From Owenia fusiformis (taxonomy: Eukaryota > Annelida > Polychaeta > Sabellida > Oweniidae): a stretch of DNA of 60,000 bases. Each line of letters starts with the position of its first letter. The first letter of the stretch is position 1. Under the pieces are notes generated by a model. That model made no database searches. It was not told the DNA's origin and saw only the letters and a list, made by a program, of their open reading frames with translations. A program made the position numbers and the translations under genes. Location: positions 23,078,184 to 23,138,183 of the forward strand of contig CAIIXF020000012.1 of assembly GCA_903813345.2 (NCBI GenBank), given 5' to 3'. This document shows positions 25,301 to 37,300 of this stretch, piece by piece.

Positions 25301-28300
25301 CCAAACTGAATGTTTTTGTTATGAGAAATGGGCATATAAAGATATTGTTGCATGTGCAATTGCAGTAAAATTATGGGCAGCTCCGGTGGCTCATTCCTCC
25401 CGTTGCTATGACAACCATAATTTTTTGCCATATTTGGCAATGGGCTTGAAAATGGAATCAAAAGATGTGGAATTCTACACTCTATGTCTGTACCAAATTT
25501 CAATGGAAATAAACAAATATAAAAGAAAATAAAGCAAAAAGTAGCGAATATATTGCTCGGCCCTTGTACATACATGTACTTTGTAAAAATAAGAATTACA
25601 AATTGTTCATCTAGTATGGTGGTTATTTTGAGCTTAGTTCTTGCAGTCTTGTCATATTTTATTAGATGTTTGATAGGATTGCTATTCCTTGGCATTATGC
25701 ACCATTCAAAAGTTTGTGAGAAACCCCCAGGTGGGGAGGGTAAGGAGGCTATTCCTTGGCATTATCATTATTATTAGTACAATGATGGATGAACTACCAA
25801 AACAAAATTCATGGGCACAGCATGCACTGGTGATCCGCTCGATTACGAACCATTTTGGTAACAAAATGTCGGAACAATTTTTCTTTTTCTTTATTTTCCT
25901 TATAAACATACGAAACTGATACATGTTTGCGAGAAAAATTTCGTGGGAATTCTGCCTACGACGCGTGAAATAAGGAAAAAAGAAAAATTGTTCCTCCTGA
26001 CATTTTGTTACCGAAAGAACCGTTTCGGTAACCGGCATAATCAAGCGGATCACCAGTGGTATGGGTAGAGACCTCTTGAGGTTGTAATGTTTTTGGCTCA
26101 TATGGTTAGCATATGGAATCAACATCTTATCCCATCATCCGTCACTCCATTCATCCACATTTCTCAGTGCCTATTAACTGAACTAATACTAACGTTCAAG
26201 CTGGTTATTTACACCATTAATCTGGGAGCTCCAATATCATCTTTTTTTGTTGTCAAAATATCACATTTTCACAATATACAGACCCTCTTTTTTGCCTACC
26301 AAATGCTGCTATTGTTTATTCACTAACATAAACAATACTTTATTTTGCACTCAAACATTGTATATATTTATAGTGTAATATAAGACTTTGTAAAAGAATC
26401 TGAAATCTTTTCTAGAAATCACATCTTCAGCGAGGATTTGTGCGTTGCTAAGGGAGATGGTCCATTTTCATTTTCAAGAGAAGACTATAAAGCCAGATGA
26501 GTCTAACAGACAATGGTACCCAACCGAAGGTAAATAACTGTTTACTTTTGAATTAGTATTAACCTCTTGAATACCCAGTCTGATGGATATATCTGTCACA
26601 AATAAAATCCATTTGGAACCCAGAGCGACAGATATATCTGTCACAGAATTTACACTTAAACTGCTCTAACTTTGGCATTTTTTATCCAATCCTCACAATC
26701 CTCCTTATGTTTTAGAATGTATGTAATGGATCTATGTTTACTATTCTTATGAAATCAAATATCAAACATTGTGTTTTTAGATCTAAATATCCAGAAAACT
26801 AGCAGAAAATGAAAAATGCTCTGGTTTCAAACCCTTTTTAGAGGCTGATATTCAAGAGGTTAAAGGTTTATGATATGAAATGAATGCCTTGTTTTATAGT
26901 TTTGATGCCTCATGATAAGCTGTGATTTCTCATTTCTACTAAGCCTGGTAAACAGAAAAATGTTATGACTATCAGAATGGTTTTCATGAAATTTTTATTT
27001 GTTTCGATTGCAGAGGATGTTCGCAAATATGTGACATATTTATTATCTAAAACTGATGAACAAAATCTGGAAGAATATGTCACTAAACGCTTAAAATCAG
27101 ATCCAGACTGCAATATATTTTTCAGGTAACATTAACAGTTTTTCATTGGAACAAAATATTATATAGTGAAATCTGATAAAGAAACCATAAAAACTAAGAC
27201 AAAACAATCACTCAGATGCAAGTTGGTACTTACCAGTTTCACCACCAGGTGGCTCATTCGGGTCAGATAGCATGGCGGGTATAGTAGGAAGTTCCCTTTA
27301 ACTTAAACTTTATCAGTTTTAGTGGTTGAATTTTCATATCACCCTTATGTATCTAATAATAGTTATGCAAATTGAAGTAATGTCCAGTAAAAGAAAATAT
27401 TATCTGTCCAATACAGGAAAAGATTAATCACTTTTTGTGATTTTATAACATTTTATAATATTGGGAATCATAAGTCAAATTTTCCAAAAAAAGAATTTTT
27501 TCAAAGTTGATGAACAATTTTCAAAACCATATTTCTACTTGATGTACTTTTACATGTAGATTTCAAATATGACATCACTTTGACTGAATTTTGACTATTT
27601 AATGACGTAAATCAAGATTATTTTTACTCGCATCTAGTCTATTGCATAATGTTTTTACATCAGATATAAATGGTCTTTAGATTTGGAAAAAAGTTGAAAA
27701 AATAAGTTGATCATGCAAAGTGGGGACTTATTGCAAAAGATATTCTGGTATAGCCGTGGCAATGTTCTTTCTTGTGCAAGCATAACCATGGCCCATTTTA
27801 ATATTTTCACACATAGCTAGGCAAGGTGTGTCCAATTCCAGCTAATCTTATCACACTATTTCACATAACTGCATTCCATTATACAACCTATCACACAGTT
27901 GCCAACTCCCGATTTAAATCGGGAGATTCCTGTTTTTTAACCCATCACCTGCGCAATTTTGCCATCTCCCGATTTTCTAATTTTGTAATTTTTCATCATC
28001 TCCCGATTTTTTCTCCCGATTTCGCAAAAAACTTCGCATGTTTTAGGTAAAAATCCCCCGATTTTTTCTGTGTCCTCCCATTTTTTCCTCCAACCTCCCG
28101 ATTTTTAACTTGAATCCGAGTACTCATCGATCGTCTCCAGTATCTTACATATAAGTCAGCGACATCTAATCATGAAAAACAAAGTTAATCTAATATAAAT
28201 GTCCAATCAACAACAAGGAAATTAGCGCACGCGCAACAATTTTAATCAGTAAGAGCGAATCAGTCCTTTATTACGATCCTAGCGCATGCCTATTACATAG

Positions 28301-31300
28301 ATAATCTCCTGAGTGGAGGCGATAAGAATCTGCCCAAGTATGTCCGTGAAACGGGGTAAGAATAATTTTGTCTATTTATGCACGATTGCGTAAGCCTACC
28401 AAGATTAAGCATGTATATACATTAAGAGAAATCATGTTAAATAAGTTTGAATAATTTTACCATTGAAGTTTGTCAAAGATTGAGATTTATAAGTCACATT
28501 TACGGTAAGCTTTTTGATTTTTCCATCCTGGACCAAGGAGGATTGGCTCCCAGGATGCAACATCGATACCGATACTCCCTATGTCGTGACTACAAAATAT
28601 CCTGTTTCTCTTGTTTTTAAGGAAAATATACTGTTTTCTCCTGTTTTAAAAGAAAATACCCTGTTTTCTCTCTGTTTTCTCATGCTTTTAAAATAAATTG
28701 TTTTCTCCTGTTTTTAAAGAAAATCTCCTGTTTAGACTGAAAATCTCCTGTTTTCTCCTGTTTTTAGATGGTAACTTGTTTTCTAAAAGAAACCTCCTGT
28801 TTTCTCCTGTTTTTTAAAAGAAGTCTCCTGTTTATTCCTGTTTTTTCAGTAAAAGTCTCCTGTTTTTCTCCTGTTTTTTGCAAAATATCTCCTGGATTCT
28901 CCTGTTTTTTTTAAAAAAAACTCCTGTTTTTTTTCTCTGAGAGGTTGGCAGGTATGCTATCACCGCATCCAAAGTCACCTTTCTTTTTGTTTTAGATTCT
29001 AGTGAACTAATGAAACCGATAAATTGATCAATTTCATAGTTGAGTAAAAATCTGTAAATAGTATCAGTGAATAACAAGCTACATGCTTATTCAGGTCTAA
29101 TGGTAAGCGTTGTCAGGTTGTCAAGTATCCATGATGCTGACTGACACAAAGAAAAGTTGCAACTTGACCCTTGCAAAAAGTTTCCTTGAAAATATATTCT
29201 TTTAAGTCATTTCATATATTTTAAGTGATATTGTCTAAAATATTTTGCAACGTTTGAAAAGAATTTAAGATCACTCAAGTATCTGCATCTAGTGCAAGAT
29301 TTGGGAAGCAACACCTTTAAGGAATGGTCATTCCACATTGCACTGAGTCCAGGGCTTAAAGGGTTCCGATAAGCTTCCCGTATAAAAACAATATGGCGGC
29401 TTGTCGCTCCAGGCGAGTCAACTGGATCTGTCCATTTTTAAGAAATAAGGGGAGTTTTGAAAAATCCAGTTTATTATGTCATCACCAAAAAAATGATGAC
29501 ATATTGTTATGGGCTACGTTTTTCTTTTGACGGCGGATGGCGATTGGCGATCAGCGGTTGGCGATCGGCGTCTGTAACAATATACAACTTCCAATAACTT
29601 AACAACTACTGTGTAGACTGACTTCAATTTTTTTCGTCTACAAGTTATCAGAAGTTCAAATCTGACATTAAATTTGAGATTTGACCTTCAATGACCTTCT
29701 CAAGGTCAAAAAAGGTCAAAAAGGTATCTTTTCAACTTGCTTCAAATTGACCAATTTTTTCGAAATTAACTACAAGTTCTCAGAAGTTCAAATCTGACTT
29801 TAGATTTGAGATTCCACCTTCAATGACCTTCTCAGGGTAAAAAAAGGTATTTTATCACACCATCGGTGGGATATAGTCGTCATACTGGTCGTGGTCGTGA
29901 TCGTGGTCGTGATCGTGATCGCGATCGTCCCGCTTTTTGTCATCGCCGTTTAAGGAAAACTGCTCATCAGATTTTCTCCAAATTCGCAGAGATGATAGAG
30001 CATATGAAGTACTAGAGCTGATTTACTTTTGGGTGGCCATCTTGTTTTCTGGCGGCAATTTTGAAGGTTTTTCGAAAAATCTTGTCATTGCCATTTCAGG
30101 AAAACCACTCTTTGGATTTCCTTCACATTTACACAAATGATATAGGATATCAAGTACTAGAGCTGATTAACTTTTGGGCGGCCATCTTGTTTTCTGGCAG
30201 CCATTTTGAAGATTTTTCGAAAAATCTTGTCATCGCCATTTCAGAAAATCCGCTCATCGGATTTCCTTCAAATTTACACACATGATAGAGGATATAAAGT
30301 ACTAGAGCTGATTAACTTTTGGGCGGCCATCTTGTTTTCTGGTGGCCATTTTGAACGTTAACAAAATCATCTACAAGTTCAAAGAAATTCAAATCTGACT
30401 AAGATTGAACTCATAATATTGTGAGCAACATTTTGTCATGTTAATGCCTTGTTGAAATTGTCTTGGAGATAAATCCATTTATAATGATTCTGAAAACATT
30501 ATTGAGAGAGTGATTGTTCAAAGACCGCATGTAGAACAGCCAATATAAATCCTTGTATTAGAGCTGCTTTGTTTCATTTGGAGAATATTTCATATGCCAA
30601 GCTGTGTACTAATACGTTATGGGGAAATTTTAGATGTCAATTTTTCCTTTTTTAATATAGTAAATTCCTGTGGTTGTGCCAAAATAACACTAAACGAAAT
30701 AATACAATAATGCAATGTAATTGTGAAAAGTACAGGTGGTCAAAAAATGGAAACCCTTACACCATTCTCCTCTTATCTTTGTCATTTTTAGAAATCACTC
30801 CCTGATATTTTACACATTTATACATAATTCAATTTCCTACCAGCCCACTATATATCATGACCATCAGATTGGTAGTCACAGTGTTACAGCATTTTAAAGA
30901 ACATGCCTTAGTTGCCACTTTTGCAATGTCGGGAAACCTTCAACGGTGTTTGTCCAAAACCTGTGGAGATCTAGCAGAGATAGTATGTATGAGAATGACC
31001 TCAGGACAATTGCAAACCTCAAAAGTGAGATTGTCCGTGTCATTCAGGCTATACCTGCTGAGGAATGCATTTGTGTCATTGACAACTGTGCAGGTTTGCC
31101 TACAGTGCGATGATGGCCAAACCTGAATTGTATTGTATTGTATTTTGTTTACCACCAATGAAGGTGAGCAATACCTCTTGGGTATGTCCTGTATATATAC
31201 GGATGTAATTTACGTCATTAACATGGAAGATAGACCCAGAAACCCCTCCTTGAAGGAGTCCTGTGTTCTTTTATGTGCACTTATATATAGACATACAAGT

Positions 31301-34300
31301 ACACACCACAGCCTTTTGTACAAGTTGCGGACCACTCAGTCAAACACCCTGAAGTACTTCACGCAAACAAGCAAATTTAGTCTTGCCTGAACCGGGGATC
31401 GAATCCGGGACCTATTGCGTAAGAGGTACCTGTGCTACCGTTGAGCTACATGGGTGAAGCATGTTATTCAAAGTGCTGTAAAATTGTGACTTTAAGTCTG
31501 ATAGTCATGAAATATGATAGGGTGGTAGGAAATTGAATGAAGCAAATATGATGCAAATCATTTCATATCATAGGTAGATATTTACCTATTGTACACTGAT
31601 GAATGATTTGTGATCAGCTTGACATCAGCTATTTACACCCTATGTGTTGAATAAAATCATATAACACAGTTAGTGATAAGCTACCAAGATGTCAAGGCAC
31701 TCCTTTTAACATTTTATGAAACAATTATAATATAAGCTTCATATGGATTATTATTTAGCATGTGTTTCGACGGTCATCTCACACCTAAACTTTGGTTGAA
31801 TCTATTTATAGTCCCTGAGTATGGACACCTGCGCACTCTATATAGTTTCGCACACTTTAAGATCATAAATGGAACTTTAGTTGGCAGATAAAGGACATAA
31901 CATACATGATATTATTTGAGTTGTGTTATCTTCGTGTATTTATCATGTGCACCATACATATCCTGAATCAATCATGAGGTCATATTGAAAGAAGTAGGTT
32001 TGGTAGTTTGCACTGTGCATATTAATTTCAGTGTGGTGACATTTAAAGATGGTTGAAAATGTGAAATATATACATGTATATTTATATAGATATATAGTAC
32101 TATAATATGATTTCAATTTTAAACATCCTTCCTGCTTTTTTTATTAAAAGGTTAAAGTTAGCTTTAGTATGTACATTTGCATTCAAATCTTCTGATGTAA
32201 CAAGTACATCAACCATTCTCTTCTGGTTTCTTTTATTCTGACTATGACCCTCCAAAGACCTTCCATTTGGCGAAAGATGGGACCATTCCTAAAGTTTATT
32301 CTGACATATGAAGTTGTGCCATTGCTAAAGTTTTCAATTGTTTTCTATCTTAAATTTTATTTTCTACCTTGAATATTGCAAATTGTCTTTGTGGAAGAAG
32401 GAACCTTTCTTAAAAGTTTATTCTGACATATGAAGTTGTGCCATTGCTAAAGTTTTCAGTTGGCCTCTATCAATTTTACCATTTGGCCGGAGGGGGAAAC
32501 TGTCAACAAACACAAAGTATTTTGGCGCCATACTAATGCCATCGGCAGTCCCTTCCGCAGTGAACACCTCATCACACCAGCTTCTCATATCATCGGCAGT
32601 AAGGTTGGCATCGGGTTTCACTTCAATACAAGCACATATCTCCTCATAGAGCCTTTCATCTGGTACACCTACCACGTACACAGCTTCAATTCTCTCATTC
32701 GTAGCAAGGGTCTGTTCAAGTGGACCTGTAACTATTGCAAGCGTACCACGTTTAATCATGTCTTTGCAACGTCCGAATATGTACAGTCTTCCAGCAGAAT
32801 CCATTTCCCCAATATCTCCTGTGTGGAACCAGCCATGCTCATCTTGGAATGCCTTGCTCACCCAGTTATGTCCCCTCAGGCATATTTCACCATGTTGACC
32901 GATGGGAATAACATAACCATTTTCATCAATCAATTTCACTTCAGTGTGAGGAATAGGGTATCCAACTGTAACGCAGCCATCCACTACCAGTGGTTCAGAT
33001 ATGCTTGTACTCAACACAGTACCACCAATTTCACTGGAGCCATACAAGTTTACAACTGTTAGCCCCTTGAAAATATCTCTCATTCCCTGCACAAGATTTT
33101 CTGGAACTTTTTGTCCACCGACAAATATAGTTTCCAGACTTGTGATGGTATCTTTCATCTTTAAGTCACTGTGTATGATATCATACATGAGATACGGCAT
33201 GGCTATCATGTGTGTACAACCTTCAGATTTTATGCACTCAAGTATGAACTCAGTTTGTGTCCCACTTACAGTTGTACTTGTGTCAATCGATACGCCAGTT
33301 GTACCCATCTTGACCGCGCATACAGGCATCATGAGACCTCCGATCCAGGAGAGGGGGCGATCATTGAAGATTACGCTTTTTTCATCCATCCCACCTCTTA
33401 GACTACATGAGTAGTAGAATGAATTTAAAATAGCTTGGTGATTTATGTTGACTATCTTAGGTGTTCCTGTGCTACCAGATGTCAAAGCTACAAAAGCGCT
33501 ATCTTCACAGTTTATTTTGAACATATTCTTGATGACATCATCAACTTCAGCAGGTGTTGGTGTATTTAAAAGATCATCAAATGAATGAGTCCCATCAAAA
33601 GACTTGCCAATTGAAATTATCAATGGCTTTTCGATTTCATGTAATCCAGTATCCTGATTCAGCACTTCTTCCAAAACTCTGTTTGCCATAGAACTGCTAT
33701 CATTATATATGAAAAGGCCTCTGCATTTAGTACTTTTTATTTTACTGATAATGTCCTCCCCACTTTTTAGTTCGTAGCTAAGGAAAACAGCAGTAGCCCC
33801 GATATAGAAGACACCCCATGCAGCGATCAGAAACTCATTACAGTTAGGTGCCAATATAGCTACATTGTCACCAAGGTTGATGCCAAGTCTCTTCAATGCT
33901 GCCCCAATCTTTCTTGATTTACTTTGCCATTCTTCGAACAGCATCACATCTCTCGCTTTGTTTATTGAATGATAAATTATTGCTTCTTTTTGGGGATATT
34001 TCATGGCGGTGTCATCCAGAGCTTCAGCCAGGGTTACTGTTTCGAGGGGAATACTAGACGCCCCATGGATATGAGACCTTGTAAGAGGCTTGTTAGGTAG
34101 TGTGATGCCAAATCGGCTCTGCATCCTGACTCATAAACCTAAAATTGCATTTACTAATATTAGGGCTAACCAAAATTTTCAAAAAGGCCTAAGTTAGCTT
34201 TGATGTCCTTTTTAAGAACCCCTATTTTTGATATTGAAAATGGATTCTATCAATACTCTCCCACATGAATCTACTTGTTGAGACTCGATAAACTTGAGTT

Positions 34301-37300
34301 GCAGGGCCGTAGGGAGAGGGGGTTTGGAGGGTTTGTGGAAACCCCCCCCCAAAAAAAAAATCTTGACTAAAAAAATTTGCACATACCTTTTCTGGTAATT
34401 GTGCGAACCCCCCCCCCAAATTTTGAGTTAGTATTTTGCAGTAATTCAGTAACATATTGTTTTTTGATTACCTTAGATATTCGAGGTATATGCAAAGATG
34501 GAAATGAAGAGTCATTTTCAAAATTGTTTTCTTTCATTGGAACTCACATTTTTGCTAAATTTTTGCCTCTTTTCTATTTGAAGAGCACATTGTGCAAGTA
34601 ATGGAAAATAAAAGACAATTGAATTACACACCCTATGCTTGATTTAAATTGGGGGGGAGTCTATGTCTGATAATGTCCTTGAGCTATTTATTTTGGATTT
34701 ATATTTCTGACCTATGGGATATTTCACTGGCAAAAAATTAATACAATTTAAGTAAATTTGGCAAAATTTAAGTAAATTTAGCAAAAGGAGGAGGGAAAGT
34801 ATGGCAACAGATTTCAGACAGTCATATGTTGGATTTGGGCTATTTTGAGGATTTAAACAGGTGCATATATTAGGCCAATGTATTATCTCCAGGAAAAGCA
34901 CTCATAGAGATGATAAAATAATTTTGGCTTTAAGACAGGGAAGATGCAAACAACCCACCCACATGTTTTTTCTGAAATATTGTCCTGATTTTCAATCCCT
35001 TCCATCCCTGCTTTTTCAATTTTTGTTGTATCAATATGTTGCGTTTTAAGACACAGTAAACCCCTTTAAAGGAATAAGTAATTCATCTTATTTAACATTT
35101 CCCATTTCCCAAAATTTAAGCAAGTTAGGCAGAGATTAAGCAAATTTCTCCAAATTCACTGTTAGGTCGCTCCAAAAAATCAAATCCTGGCTACACTGAG
35201 TTGTACTTGGATAATGAGGATTTTATATTTATCCCCATGATGACATATATTCATAGTACATAATGATATGCAGTTTTTACAAGTCAGTTGTATCCCCTAT
35301 TAAGTCGATGCACCCTTTGCTGAAATCCTCATTTTCTCAGAAGAACTCAAGTTGATTGAGTCATCTCATGTGGGATAGTATTGCTAAAATCCATTTTCAA
35401 TAGTAAGAATAGGGTTTCCTAAGCAGAAAAGAACCATGTAAATTTATACTTAAAATATTAAAAATCTTACCTACATTTTTTAAAATTGCATATTATTAAT
35501 ACACACCTTTTCTTGATTAAAGAATATCCAGCCAAATAATGTCCAGGTTCGCAATCTGCACTTCTCAACTGATATACTTATATTCATTACTTATTAGCTA
35601 CTAAGGTTTCTTGGCACTCCATTTAACATTTCATATGATATTACACTCACTTTATTGTTTATAAGTAAAGGTCTAAACCCATTTTCATAGTTATTCTATA
35701 CACGATTCTTTGAACACAGACCAATCATACTTGGTATTTTACGAATTTTGTTGATATCAGTTGATCATAAATAACTTCGACTTCATGAGTAACTTTCTTG
35801 GCACATATACTGCCACTTTGGCAAATTCGAATCTCAAAAATGATTTCAACATTACATGACGCTACATGTTCAATATAGATATACCGGTATGTATATATAT
35901 TGGTGTAATATAGATTCACACATAGCTACATGTAGGCAAGGTGTGTCTGATTCCAGCCAAGCCGAACACCGTATTTCACATAACTGCAGTGCATTATATC
36001 ACCAATCACCACATTCGAAATCACTTGTTAAACATTGGTCAAGGTAACAAGTTGAAATTGATGCTTTGACAACTTGACCCTTGCAAAAAGTTGAAAATAT
36101 GTTCTTTAAGTGATTTGGGATCTTTTAGGTGCTTTCGTATAAAAAATATTTTTCAATGTGTGAAAAGAATTGAAGCCCAAGACTCAAAATGCATTGTGGC
36201 TGCACAGTCATGCAAAGATTAGGAAACAACACCTCCAATACACAGCCAATAGTGAGAGTGAGAGTGTGAGAGTGATTCAGCACACATTGCATTGTCCAGG
36301 GCTTGATTCATTTAGTAAGCGTGGATATGGTGCATGCCTATTTCAAAGTTTGTTGCTTTTGTTTGTTTTTGGTTTGTTTATTTGAAACAGAGAAAACAAG
36401 TTGATGGCTAAAGAATTTCACTCCAGAGGACAATTGGAAGCATTCATACAAGAAATTATTGTAGCTTTTATAATGTATTTACTATTTTTAAAATTAAATG
36501 ACGAAGGGAGTGCCACTCTTATCTCATTCAGTGCAGACGGTAATCTACAAGTGTCATAAACATGTTACAACATAGTTTTATTACACAGGGCTTCAATATG
36601 TAAATCAAAGGGCATGTAAATTCATGTACAGCAGCATTTCTTGAACAATTGATTTTTATTATTTCATTTTTATTCATTTACCTCTTTTTCTGATAAAATA
36701 ATACTTTCACATTGACATTCTATATGGTAATGGTCCCACTTTATTTACTAAAACTTGTACAGACTTTTGGTTTCTAGTTTCTGATTTGGACAATGCTTGA
36801 TATATTTTGATAAATACAATATTGTAATAGGCCACGGTTACACCAGATGATTGCACAAGATATAACATTGCCCTGGTTACACCAGATGATTGAACAAGAT
36901 ATAACATTGCCATGGTTACACCAGGTGATTGCACAAGATATAACATTGCCATGGTTACACCAGATGATTGAACAAGATATAACATTGCCATGGTTACACC
37001 AGATGATTGCACAAGATATAACATTGCCATGGTTACACCAGATGATTGAACAAGATATAACATTGCCATGGTTACACCATATGATTGAACAAGATATAAC
37101 ATTGCCATGGTTACACCATATGATTGCACAAATTGCCATGGTTATGCCAGACTATCTCTTGCAATAAGGGCTACTTTGAGGGTGATGGGTGACATTTGGT
37201 CATAGAGATGGCAACTAAACCAATCATTTCCAGATACAAGAGCAAACCTAGGGCCAAACTTGGGTTAAGTTTTCAGCACTCTGGTTTTTCTTTATAAGGC

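Noticed and set aside
31384-31458. A genuine tRNA gene on the minus strand
   Set aside because: There is no matching acceptor stem, the T-stem has a mismatch, and the sequence continues into a SINE body with a repeat tail.
32460-33414. Long plus-strand open frames opposite the acyl-CoA synthetase
   Set aside because: They are antisense shadows of the conserved 568-codon frame and resemble no protein.
36707-37167. Open frames on both strands across 36.7-37.2 kb
   Set aside because: Produced by the 39-bp minisatellite, which keeps several frames open at once.
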